Assembly: GCF_000745425.1 (NCBI RefSeq)
Contig: NZ_JQJH01000012.1
Location: 62,001-126,000, forward strand
Length of the DNA: 64,000 nucleotides
DNA from: Beijerinckia mobilis
GTDB lineage: Bacteria > Pseudomonadota > Alphaproteobacteria > Rhizobiales > Beijerinckiaceae
Reading direction: 5' to 3'
In this document: positions 18,611 through 26,268 of the stretch, one piece after another
How positions within the stretch are numbered: position 1 is the first letter of the stretch
How the letters are laid out: each line of letters begins with the position of its first letter
Made by a program: the position numbers and the translations under genes
The notes under the pieces: generated by a model
Seen by the model: only the letters and a program-made list of their open reading frames with translations
Told to the model about the DNA's origin: nothing
Database searches by the model: none

Positions 18611-19567
18611 ATGCTCATGCAAGACTCTCTCCACCCGATGGCGAGGCTGGTCATGCAAGCTCGGAATAATCCTTGGAATAATCAGGGCTCTCCCGTTTCG
18701 GGATTTTTTCTGGCAGCGATGATCGTATCACTGATCCTCGGCTTTTCCACAGCGTCTCCGCAAGCGTTCGAGAGCCTTGAGTCGAGGGTTAAAGACAGAG
18801 AGCCGCCGCTCGAAATCCTCAGCGAAGGCGGAAAGGACGGCGGTTCCTATACGATTGGCGTCGTTCTCTCCCTCGATCCAGGCTCGATAACCTATTGGCG
18901 CACGCCCGGCGAAGCTGGCGTACCCCCCGTCTTCTCCTTCGATCATTCAGTCAATCTCGCCGCGGCGACGGTTCTTTATCCGGCACCCGAGCGGATCGAA
19001 GAGGAAGGAATGCAGGTCTATGGCTATAGCCACAGCCTCGTCATTCCTCTCCAGATCACGCCGAAAAACGCGCGGGAAGCGGTCCATCTCGCGATCCATC
19101 TCGATTATGCCGTTTGCGACCGCTTGTGCCAGCCGCGAAAGGCTTCGGCGGAGATCGAGCTTTCGCCGGATCAGCCCGCCGCCAAGGATTCACGCCTTGC
19201 TGCAGCCATGACCCTGGTTCCCGAGCGCCTCGCCGCTGAAATCCTTCCAAAAGTCGTCAAGATTATTCCTGTAGTGGGATATGAGCATCCGACCTGGCGG
19301 TTGCAATGGCTGAAGGGACCGGCTCGGGATCTCTTCGTCGAGGCGCCGGAAGGATGGTTTTTTACCTCGAAACCGGTACAGGAACCCAATGCCTTTCTGG
19401 TGACAGCGGTCGAAGCGCCGAAATCCGGCGATCAGCCCGCCGCCGTCCCTATGCTCACCATGACCTTGACAACCCCAGACGCACGGCAGAGCTACGAATT
19501 TTCCCTTCAGCCTCCGATGCCGGCGAGGGCGGAGCCATTCTCAAATCCCTCGCAAAAGAAAGGCTGA
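18611..19567 (+). CDS. Protein with DsbD-like N-terminal thiol domain
   Basis: Exported protein resembling the periplasmic alpha domain of DsbD, which receives electrons through a Cys pair and passes them to partner oxidoreductases. Seen in the sequence: a hydrophobic N-terminal segment at about residues 32-50, a beta-rich domain, and the characteristic Cys-Asp-Arg-Leu-Cys-Gln-Pro motif around residue 165. There is no DsbD membrane domain and no thioredoxin domain in its 318 residues, so it is a stand-alone module that must work with another membrane protein. It is divergent from yqgE. Ribosome sites are poor and overlapping ATGs at 18607 and 18611 leave the exact start open; a Met about nine residues in is also possible. 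Confidence 0.85.
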   Translation: MLMQDSLHPMARLVMQARNNPWNNQGSPVSGFFLAAMIVSLILGFSTASPQAFESLESRVKDREPPLEILSEGGKDGGSYTIGVVLSLDPGSITYWRTPGEAGVPPVFSFDHSVNLAAATVLYPAPERIEEEGMQVYGYSHSLVIPLQITPKNAREAVHLAIHLDYAVCDRLCQPRKASAEIELSPDQPAAKDSRLAAAMTLVPERLAAEILPKVVKIIPVVGYEHPTWRLQWLKGPARDLFVEAPEGWFFTSKPVQEPNAFLVTAVEAPKSGDQPAAVPMLTMTLTTPDARQSYEFSLQPPMPARAEPFSNPSQKKG

Positions 19568-19619
19568 TATTGGCCTCATCAACACTGGACATTTGAGAAT
19601 TTCTCAATAGTTCAGGCTC

Positions 19620-20117
19620 ATGCTGCACACTATCGACCCGGCTTCGTCGCCGCGCGCCTATCCCGCCCATCCGCTGATCGGCGCAAGTATCGCCGTTTTT
19701 CGCCGCTTCTCGGGCGGTCTTGTGCCGGATTATGATGCGGTCCTGCTCGCACGGCGCACGCGGCCGCCCTTTGCCGGCGCCTTCTCCCTGCCAGGTGGCC
19801 TCGTCGAGATTGGCGAGCATCTGGAGACCGCGGCGCTGCGGGAATTAGGTGAGGAGGTTTCGGTCGAAGCGCGGATCGTCGCCTTCAACCGGCATGTCGA
19901 ATCGATTGAGGAAGATTCGGATCATCGTATCCGGTTTCATTTCGTCATCGCTTCTTTCGTCGGCGAGTGGCTTTCCGGCGAAGGCGAGATTGGCCCCGAG
20001 GCCAGCGAAATCCTCTGGGCGCGGCCCGATGCTTTACCGATAGAGATGTGTACACCGATGGTCGGGCCTGTGGTCGCCTCGGCCTACCCGCTCTTCCTTC
20101 AAAACAGGCGATGCTGA
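19620..20117 (+). CDS. NUDIX hydrolase
   Basis: Hydrolase of a nucleoside diphosphate linked to another moiety, possibly an ADP-ribose-type substrate. Seen in the sequence: the NUDIX box with Gly-x5-Glu-x7-Arg-Glu-Leu-x-Glu-Glu in the GGLVEIGEHLETAALRELGEE region, with Ser instead of the usual Gly just after it. The N-terminus HPLIGASIAVFRR is that of the ADP-ribose pyrophosphatase-like branch. At 165 residues it is complete. It starts 53 bases after the DsbD-like gene and ends one base before the next gene, so the three may form one transcript. Confidence 0.92.
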   Translation: MLHTIDPASSPRAYPAHPLIGASIAVFRRFSGGLVPDYDAVLLARRTRPPFAGAFSLPGGLVEIGEHLETAALRELGEEVSVEARIVAFNRHVESIEEDSDHRIRFHFVIASFVGEWLSGEGEIGPEASEILWARPDALPIEMCTPMVGPVVASAYPLFLQNRRC

Positions 20118-20118
20118 C

Positions 20119-20841
20119 ATGCACAGGGAAATGGACCGGCTGCTTCGGGTTTTCACCTGTCTCCTCGCCGTCCTTCCCCTTTTGTCGGGGCCGGCGGGCG
20201 CCCAGTTCGACTGGTTCCAGAATGCGGAAAAGCCGCCCGGCTATCAGATGCCGGCGGCTCCGGCGCCGCACCAGCGTGCCCATGTAAAATCCCATCGGGA
20301 TCATATCCAGGGCAATTCCAGCCAAGGACGGCCGAAATTCCATCCGGCGGAGAAAGCCGCACGGCACGGGAAGGCCGCTCCGCCAGTGCTGCATACCGGC
20401 CGCACAGTCGCCGTACCATCGAAGGAAAAGCGGAACGAAACGGCGCGCGGCAAAAAAGGACGCGCCAGACAGGAAACAGCGAAGGCCTCGCCTGAGGATC
20501 TCTCAGCACCCATCGCTCCGGTCGTCCCCAAACCGCCACATGCGCCTTATGAAAGCGACCTGCTTCGGCTCGCGGAAATCCTCGGCACTTTATCCTATCT
20601 CGAAACGCTCTGTGGCAAACAGACGGAGAACTGGAATGCCAGAATGGCAGCCCTGATGGATGCGGAAGCCATTAATGAGGATGAACGAGAACGTCTCGCC
20701 GGCGCCTACAATCACGGCATACGCGATTATCAGCTCTCCTACCGGACCTGTACGCCTAATGCACGGGCGGTCATCACACGGTTTTTTGCGGAAGGTGCCA
20801 GAATCAGCAACAGCGTCATCGATCGCTACGGCACCTACTGA
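20119..20841 (+). CDS. TIGR02301 family exported protein
   Basis: Member of an alphaproteobacterial family of unknown function known as TIGR02301. Seen in the sequence: a signal peptide at about residues 8-30 ending Ala-Gln-Phe, a basic low-complexity linker (about 35-135) rich in His, Lys and Ala, and the conserved C-terminal domain starting LLRLAEILGTLSYLETLCG, with a Cys in CG and a second in YRTCT, ending in IDRYGTY. The two cysteines are likely to form a disulfide in the periplasm. It begins two bases after the NUDIX stop. A strong inverted repeat follows. Confidence 0.9.
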   Translation: MHREMDRLLRVFTCLLAVLPLLSGPAGAQFDWFQNAEKPPGYQMPAAPAPHQRAHVKSHRDHIQGNSSQGRPKFHPAEKAARHGKAAPPVLHTGRTVAVPSKEKRNETARGKKGRARQETAKASPEDLSAPIAPVVPKPPHAPYESDLLRLAEILGTLSYLETLCGKQTENWNARMAALMDAEAINEDERERLAGAYNHGIRDYQLSYRTCTPNARAVITRFFAEGARISNSVIDRYGTY

Positions 20842-20868
20842 CAACGCCGCAGCGCAACAAGCCAAACA

Positions 20869-20910
20869 AACGCTCCGCGAAGCTCTCTTTCGAGGGTTTC
20901 GCGGAGCGTT
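20869..20910. terminator. Hairpin after the TIGR02301 gene
   Basis: Perfect 13-base arms AACGCTCCGCGAA / TTCGCGGAGCGTT with a 16-base loop, 28 bases after the stop. No T tract follows on the plus strand; on the minus strand the stem is followed by TTGTTTGGC, so it may work for minus-strand transcripts (from the gene at 21122-21421) as well. Confidence 0.6.
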
Positions 20911-20982
20911 CAAAAAGAAATACGGGTGATGCCGGCATATACATTCAGGCGTATATACCATGCGGCGAATCCAGATGCCGCT

Positions 20983-21056
20983 AGAGCGTTTCGGATACAT
21001 CCAGAAACGCTCTACTCAAACAACCGGAGCATTTCCAACTGTCGGAAGATGCTCCG
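20983..21056. repeat. Dispersed palindrome, family D (copy 3, extended)
   Basis: First hairpin at 20983-21013 with arms AGAGCGTTTC / GAAACGCTCT around GGATACATCCA. A linker CTCAAACAA is followed by a second hairpin at 21024-21056 (CCGGAGCATTTCC / GGAAGATGCTCCGG). The linker and second stem resemble the sequence after copy 1 at 5444. Confidence 0.8.
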
Positions 21057-21121
21057 GCCTCCTTCTGGCCAAGGACAGCGTGATGCTTGCGTCCGCAAAC
21101 ACCCGGTCCTGACAAGGAAGA

Positions 21122-21421
21122 TCAGGCGTGATCCTGAACGCCGTTGTGAACCTTGAACAGGACCTTGCCTTCGCGCCACTTGAACGGGCCTTCCTTATCG
21201 GCGACGTCGATTTCGCGCTCGACGATAAGGCGATCGCACAGCATGATGATGATGTCTTCGAGCGGAGCAGAAGTGTCGTTTTCTTCGGTCATGCGATCGA
21301 TGGACATTTCACCGAATTCCTCACCATCGACGTAATGCATGATGAAGACTTCTTCATGACCCGGAGCGCCATGCGCGTTGACCCGGAAAGTTTCTCCGCG
21401 ATATTCGAATTCACGTACCAT
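21122..21421 (-). CDS. Conserved small acidic protein of unknown function
   Basis: A 99-residue soluble protein with a high share of Asp and Glu, no signal peptide and no membrane helix. It opens MVREFEYRGETFRV, has the segment MHYVDGEEFGEMSID, and ends with KWREGKVLFKVHNG. I do not recognise a named family. Codon use is even and the frame is open with regular third-position GC, so it is probably real. It lies alone, 430 bases downstream of the dihydroorotase gene on the same strand, with an AT-rich upstream region that could hold its promoter. Confidence 0.75.
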   Translation of the reverse strand: MVREFEYRGETFRVNAHGAPGHEEVFIMHYVDGEEFGEMSIDRMTEENDTSAPLEDIIIMLCDRLIVEREIDVADKEGPFKWREGKVLFKVHNGVQDHA

Positions 21422-21851
21422 GTTGTCCGTCGCACTTTCTGGTTAGAGGGCTGCGTCGATAGTATAAACGGCGAGATGCCGCGAAAGCGTAAGTGAACAA
21501 ACCATAATCACGAGCACGAGAAGAGGTCAAGTCATCTGCGTACGCGTTCTTCTTGCCTTTTCATGAAGAAAGCGGGAGGTGACAGGCTGTTTTACTCCCG
21601 ACGATCGGCTCTAAGCTCTCACGCAAGATATATGCAAGCACGAATTCTGTTGCTTTACGTATGCTAGCAGACATCATAATTATATACTTTGTGATATAGC
21701 TTGTTCTGCTACTGCAAACGATATCCGTTCCGGTATTTCAACTTACTTCTATGGTTCTAAAGGTGTTCCCTAAAAACCAGCGCGGCGGCGCACCCGGGCG
21801 CGGCGGGAAAGTCCCTCTGAGAACCCTCCCCGCACCACCCCGGCAACGATG
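21422..21851. other. Intergenic region upstream of the 99-residue gene
   Basis: About 430 bases with no gene. The part 21600-21750 is markedly AT-rich and is the likely promoter region for the minus-strand gene at 21421. Close to the pyrC end, on the minus strand, a GC-rich segment (21780-21808) is followed by GGTTTTTAGG, which may serve as a weak pyrC terminator. Confidence 0.5.
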
Positions 21852-23186
21852 TCATTTTGTTAGAAACCGCACAGCTTCACCCTCGCCAGGCGTCACAAGC
21901 TCGCCTTCCCACATGACCTTCCGGCCCCTGACGAAAGTACCGACTGGCCAGCCGGTGACTTGCTTGCCGTCATAGGGAGTCCAGCCAGCGCGTGAGGCAA
22001 TCGCTTCATTGCGAATGGTCTCCTGCCGCTTCAAATCCACCACGGTCAAATCTGCGTCATAACCCACCGCGATGCGGCCCTTGCCGGCAATGCCGAAAAG
22101 ACGCGCGGGGCCGGCGCTCGTCAAATCCACAAAGCGTTCGAGTGTCAGACGCCCGGCGTGGACATGATCAAGCATCAAAGGCACCAGCGTCTGCACGCCG
22201 GTCATGCCGGAGGGGCTTTGTGGATAGGGCTTGGCTTTTTCCTCCAGCGTATGCGGCGCATGGTCGGATCCGAGAATATCGACGATGCTCTGTGCAACCC
22301 CGTACCAGAGGTGTTCCCGATGCCGCGCATCACGGACCGGCGGATTCATCTGCATGAGCGTGCCGAGCCGCGTATAATCATCAGCGCATAGGGTCAGATG
22401 ATGCGGCGTGATTTCGACACTGACCCGATCCTTGTAATCGGCGAGGAAATCGATCTCCTCCGCTGTGGAAACATGCAGCACATGGATCAGCGCATTCTGT
22501 TCCTGGGCAATCCGCACGAGGCGCCGTGTCGAAAGCAATGCGGCTTCCTCATCGCGCCACAGCGGATGCGAGGCGGGATCGCCCGCAACCCGCACCGGCT
22601 TGCGCTCGTTCAGCCGGGCCTCATCCTCGGAATGGAAAGCGGCGCGGCGCCGTGTCTGCGCCAGAATGCGGGCAATTCCCTCATCATCCTCAACGAGCAG
22701 GCTGCCGGTCGAGGATCCCATGAAAACCTTGATGCCGGCCGCGCCGGGAAGCCGCTCAAGTTCGGGAATATCCTTGGGATTGTCATAGGTGCCACCGACC
22801 CAGAAAGCGAAATCGCAATGCATGCGATGGGTCGCAAGGGCGACCTTGTCGGCGAGTTCCGCCGCGCCGGTCGTCAACGGATTGGTGTTGGGCATCTCAA
22901 AAACGGCGGTGACCCCGCCGAGCACGGCCCCGCGCGAGCCGGTTTCGAGATCCTCCTTATGCGTCAGGCCCGGCTCGCGAAAATGCACCTGGGTGTCGAT
23001 GACGCCCGGAAGAATATGCAGCCCCCGCGCGTCGACCGTTTCTCCGGCGCTCGCCTGACCGAGAGCGCCGATCGCGGCGATCCTGCCATTCCTGATGCCG
23101 ATGTCACGCGCGCCGATGCCATTGTGATCGACGACGATCCCTCCGGTGATGAGGAGATCGAAATTCTGCGCCTTGTTCAGCCCCAT
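21852..23186 (-). CDS. pyrC: Dihydroorotase (type I)
   Basis: Cyclic amidohydrolase that closes carbamoyl aspartate to dihydroorotate in pyrimidine synthesis. Seen in the sequence: the first metal motif VHFREPG with the following THKEDLETGS, a carboxylatable Lys in GIKVFMGSSTG, His in FHSEDE, His in HVLHVST, and the catalytic GSDHAPHTLEEK. The 444 residues suit a type I dihydroorotase of the hydantoinase-like branch; allantoinase is a relative, but the HVSTAEEIDFL and NPPVRD elements favour dihydroorotase. No pyrB is next to it. The gene begins just after a composite palindromic repeat lying upstream (23361-23485). Confidence 0.92.
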   Translation of the reverse strand: MGLNKAQNFDLLITGGIVVDHNGIGARDIGIRNGRIAAIGALGQASAGETVDARGLHILPGVIDTQVHFREPGLTHKEDLETGSRGAVLGGVTAVFEMPNTNPLTTGAAELADKVALATHRMHCDFAFWVGGTYDNPKDIPELERLPGAAGIKVFMGSSTGSLLVEDDEGIARILAQTRRRAAFHSEDEARLNERKPVRVAGDPASHPLWRDEEAALLSTRRLVRIAQEQNALIHVLHVSTAEEIDFLADYKDRVSVEITPHHLTLCADDYTRLGTLMQMNPPVRDARHREHLWYGVAQSIVDILGSDHAPHTLEEKAKPYPQSPSGMTGVQTLVPLMLDHVHAGRLTLERFVDLTSAGPARLFGIAGKGRIAVGYDADLTVVDLKRQETIRNEAIASRAGWTPYDGKQVTGWPVGTFVRGRKVMWEGELVTPGEGEAVRFLTK

Positions 23187-23360
23187 GGCCCATCCATTGC
23201 TTGTCGTGCCGCAAGGCTATGCCCGGCGGTTTGCGGAAAGATCTTTTCACTCGAAAAGATCAATTCACTTAGGCCAGGGGCGGCAGGGGCGGAACAGATT
23301 TTTCCTCAAAATTCGCTTCGCGTCCTCCTTCCTGTCCCAAATGCGCTGGCAGGGTCTTAT

Positions 23361-23485
23361 CCCAAGTTTCCTTCGTCCCAACCTGTCGGGATGAAGGAGA
23401 TCGGCGGAAAGCCGCCGCCCCGCGGTCGCGGGATTAAACTAAGTTTCTATGAGCAAGTCTCAATGAGTCATTCTCATTGAGACTT
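23361..23485. repeat. Composite palindromic repeat B-stem-A (copy 1)
   Basis: Three inverted repeats in a row: family B at 23367-23400 (TTTCCTTCGTCCC / GGGATGAAGGAGA), a GC stem at about 23402-23431 (CGGCGG-AAAG-CCGCCG then CCGCGGTCGCGG), and family A at 23455-23485 with perfect 13-base arms AAGTCTCAATGAG / CTCATTGAGACTT around TCATT. The same three parts occur in reverse order and orientation at 29110-29209. It fills the divergent gap between pyrC and ygfZ. Confidence 0.85.
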
Positions 23486-23580
23486 GGTGTAAATGTCCTG
23501 TTATTTTCCGCGCCCTATCCCATTTGAGCCGGGGACGTCGCCGCTCCTGCAAGCGGACGGATAAGCATCGAGGATCTCGG

Positions 23581-24456
23581 ATGGATCAAGGAACCTGCAC
23601 TCTCACCGATCGTGGCGTCCTCAAAATCGTCGGCGATGCGACGACCTTGCTGCACAAGGTCATCACCAACACCATGCTCAATTTCACGCCGGGCGAAGCG
23701 CGCTACAGCGCGCTTTTGACGCCGCAAGGCAAGCTGCTGTTCGATTTCTTCATTCTGCCCCTGCCCGAGGGTCCGGAGGCCGGTTATTATATCGATTGCG
23801 TCAAGGCGCAGGTGCCCGATCTCATCAAGCGCATTAATTTTCACAAGATGCGCGCCAAATTCACCGTAGAGGATGTGTCCGACACCTTGGGTGTCGCTGC
23901 CGTCTGGGGCGGCGCGAAAGTGCCGGAGATTGAAGGCGCCATCGTCTATCCCGACGCACGCGCGCCCGAGATGGGCTTCCGCCTCATCGCGCCACTCGCG
24001 GCTCTTGCCGCCCTGCCCGCCGACGACACCGCCTATGAAGTCCATCGCGTTGCCCTCGGCGTACCAAAGGGCGGGGTCGATTTCCCCTATGGCGATACGT
24101 TCCTGCATGACGCCAATATCGACCGCTGCAATGGCGTCGATTACAAAAAAGGCTGCTATGTCGGGCAGGAGGTCGTCGCCCGGGTGCATTTCCGCAAATC
24201 GGCGCGCAAACGCATCATTCCGCTCCATTTCGATGGCCCCGCACCGGCGCTCGGCACGGAAATCAAGGCGGGTGATATAGCCATCGGCCAGGTCAGTTCC
24301 ATCGCCGGTGCCAGTGGTCTCGGCACGCTGCGCCTCGACAAGTTGGAAGATGCGAAGGCAGCCGGAACCCCGGTCAAGGCGGGAGAGGCTCTCGTCGAAG
24401 CTTTCGTGCCGCCGGAATTCATCGAGGAAGCAGCAGGCGTCGAAAAACGTCTTTGA
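23581..24456 (+). CDS. ygfZ: YgfZ/GcvT-like folate-binding protein
   Basis: Folate-dependent protein linked to iron-sulfur cluster enzyme maintenance and tRNA thiomodification. Seen in the sequence: the signature KGCYVGQEVVARVHFR with its conserved Cys around residue 191, and an N-terminal GcvT-like fold starting LTDRGVLKIVGDATTLLHKVITN. The length of 291 residues is normal. The start at 23581 is preceded by GAGGATCTC; an in-frame ATG at 23524 would add 19 arginine-rich residues. A 13-base-pair hairpin overlaps the stop codon. The divergent neighbour is pyrC. Confidence 0.94.
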   Translation: MDQGTCTLTDRGVLKIVGDATTLLHKVITNTMLNFTPGEARYSALLTPQGKLLFDFFILPLPEGPEAGYYIDCVKAQVPDLIKRINFHKMRAKFTVEDVSDTLGVAAVWGGAKVPEIEGAIVYPDARAPEMGFRLIAPLAALAALPADDTAYEVHRVALGVPKGGVDFPYGDTFLHDANIDRCNGVDYKKGCYVGQEVVARVHFRKSARKRIIPLHFDGPAPALGTEIKAGDIAIGQVSSIAGASGLGTLRLDKLEDAKAAGTPVKAGEALVEAFVPPEFIEEAAGVEKRL

Positions 24457-24489
24457 TCCCTTCCCCAGAATGCAACGGAAGGGATCAAA
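24452..24489 (+). terminator. Hairpin overlapping the ygfZ stop codon
   Basis: Perfect arms TTTGATCCCTTCC / GGAAGGGATCAAA with a 12-base loop. The ygfZ stop TGA (24454-24456) is inside the left arm. No T tract follows the stem on the plus strand, so it may protect the 3' end of the mRNA instead of terminating. Confidence 0.5.
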
Positions 24490-24627
24490 AGCCCTTCCGC
24501 TTAATAAATCAGCTCGATTCGAGTGAAATTTGCTTTTTGCGACCGATCGGCTTAGGAGAAGCGTGATACGGATTTCGTTCCGCGCCGCCGCTTAAGCTTC
24601 CGTCGAAGTCCATTTCCTCATAAATCG

Positions 24628-25389
24628 ATGCCCAATTTCGCCAATCCCACAACTTTCCTGACCTGGACCAGCCGCCTTCTGCCTTGGCTCATCGCGCTGA
24701 CGTCCGTCCTGTTTGGGCTTGGCCTTTATCTCTCCTGGTTCATCGCACCGCCCGATTACCAGCAGGGCGAAACGGTGCGGATCATGTATCTGCACGTGCC
24801 AGCTGCCTGGTTGTCCATGTTCATTTATTTTACCATGGCCTCGGCAGCGCTCGGAACATTGGTCTGGCGGCATCCGCTCGCTGATGCCGCGCAAAAGGCT
24901 GCCGCACCTCTGGGGGCGGGGTTCACTTTTCTCTGTCTCGTCACCGGCTCGCTATGGGGCAAGCCGATGTGGGGCACCTGGTGGGTCTGGGATGCGCGGC
25001 TTACCTCGGTTCTGGTGCTGTTTCTGATCTATCTCGGCCTTGTCGCTTTGTGGCAGACGATCGAGGATAGCGGCAAGGCGGCCCGTGCCGCGGCCATTCT
25101 GACCCTCGTCGGCGCCGTGAACATTCCGATCATTAAATTTTCGGTGGACTGGTGGAATACGCTGCATCAGCCAGCCTCCGTCTTCCGGCTGGGCGGTCCG
25201 GCCATCGCCTCCTCCATGCTCTGGCCGCTGATCATCATGGCGCTTGCGTTTACGAGCCTGTTCATGACCCTGCATCTCGGTGCCATCCGCAACGAGATTC
25301 TGCGCCGGCGCCTGCATCGGCTGGCCATGCTGGCCGCCTCCGGTGCGGCCGCCACCTATCCCGCCGCCAAGGCAGAAGCCGTTTCATGA
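24628..25389 (+). CDS. ccmC: Heme exporter / cytochrome c maturation protein CcmC
   Basis: Inner-membrane protein that presents heme to the chaperone CcmE in cytochrome c maturation system I. Seen in the sequence: six membrane helices and the tryptophan-rich periplasmic motif at residues 115-122 (Trp-Gly-Thr-Trp-Trp-Val-Trp-Asp), flanked by conserved histidines in YLHVPAAWLSMF and WWNTLHQPAS. The 253 residues are the full family length. Its stop overlaps the ccmD start (ATGA). In many relatives ccmA and ccmB come directly before it; here ygfZ does, so the ccm genes are split in this genome. Confidence 0.96.
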   Translation: MPNFANPTTFLTWTSRLLPWLIALTSVLFGLGLYLSWFIAPPDYQQGETVRIMYLHVPAAWLSMFIYFTMASAALGTLVWRHPLADAAQKAAAPLGAGFTFLCLVTGSLWGKPMWGTWWVWDARLTSVLVLFLIYLGLVALWQTIEDSGKAARAAAILTLVGAVNIPIIKFSVDWWNTLHQPASVFRLGGPAIASSMLWPLIIMALAFTSLFMTLHLGAIRNEILRRRLHRLAMLAASGAAATYPAAKAEAVS

Positions 25390-25571
25390 TGCAGGATCCG
25401 AATCTTTCCTATGTCTTCGCCGCCTATGGCATCGGCTGTCTGATCATTCTGGGAATGATCTTCGCGGTCTGGCGGGACTATCGGAACTTGCGCCGGCAAT
25501 TGGCGATCTTCGGCGCAGGGACCGAGCGGCGGTCAGGCCACGGCTCCGGCCGCGACCAAGGTAGCCACTGA
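25386..25571 (+). CDS. ccmD: Heme exporter protein CcmD
   Basis: Small membrane protein of 61 residues that helps CcmABC release the heme-loaded chaperone CcmE. It has one membrane helix at about residues 8-28 preceded by the family-type segment YVFAAYGIG, then a basic cytosolic stretch WRDYRNLRRQL. Two consecutive ATGs open the frame at 25386 and 25389; the first overlaps the ccmC stop by four bases, indicating translational coupling. It ends two bases before ccmG. Confidence 0.93.
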   Translation: MMQDPNLSYVFAAYGIGCLIILGMIFAVWRDYRNLRRQLAIFGAGTERRSGHGSGRDQGSH

Positions 25572-25573
25572 CC

Positions 25574-26215
25574 ATGCAGGAACCCTTGCCACAGTCGACG
25601 CCTGGCAGCCATCCCGCGCGCAGGCGCTCTCTGCTGCTTTATGTGCCGCTCGCAATCTTTCTCGCGATCGCAGGCCTGTTTCTGCTGCGGCTCTTTTCCG
25701 GTGATGCGTCGCTCATCCCCTCGGCCCTGATCAACCGCCCCGCGCCGGATTTCAAACTCGGAGCCGTCGAAGGATTCGAAGGTGTGCCGGGACTTTCGCG
25801 GGCGGATCTCGCGCAGGGCCATGTCAGCGTCGTCAATTTCTTCGCTTCATGGTGCGTGCCCTGCCGTCAGGAACATCCGGTGCTGATGCAGCTTGCCGCC
25901 GATCCGGCTCTGAGCCGCGCTGGCCTGCGTCTCGTCGGCATCGCCTACAAGGATAAGCCTGACAACATCCGCCAGTTTCTCGCCCAGAGCGGCGGCAACC
26001 CCTATGCGGCCATAGGTGACGACACCAAGGGCCGGGTCGGTATCGATTGGGGTCTTTATGGTGTGCCCGAAACCTATGTGGTTCGCGGGGACGGCACAAT
26101 CGCCTATAAATTCATCGGCCCGCTATCGGACGAGACTTTGCGCGATACACTCGTGCCGGAAATCAGGAAAGCCGGGCTCACGCTGCCGTCGGCCGCGGCG
26201 GCTCCGACCCGCTGA
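25574..26215 (+). CDS. ccmG: Thiol:disulfide interchange protein CcmG/DsbE
   Basis: Membrane-anchored thioredoxin-like protein that reduces the heme-binding cysteines of apocytochrome c in the periplasm. Seen in the sequence: an N-terminal anchor helix at about residues 18-37, the active site Trp93-Cys94-Val-Pro-Cys97, and the acidic/cis-proline region GVPETYVVRGDG. At 213 residues it is slightly longer than usual because of the C-terminal Ala/Pro tail. It is the last gene of ccmCDG, starting two bases after ccmD, and converges with a LuxR-type regulator 53 bases away. Confidence 0.95.
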   Translation: MQEPLPQSTPGSHPARRRSLLLYVPLAIFLAIAGLFLLRLFSGDASLIPSALINRPAPDFKLGAVEGFEGVPGLSRADLAQGHVSVVNFFASWCVPCRQEHPVLMQLAADPALSRAGLRLVGIAYKDKPDNIRQFLAQSGGNPYAAIGDDTKGRVGIDWGLYGVPETYVVRGDGTIAYKFIGPLSDETLRDTLVPEIRKAGLTLPSAAAAPTR

Positions 26216-26268
26216 TCTTGAAGGCGCATATACGCGCCCTTATCCCCACGATCATCAAAGCCGGTGAG

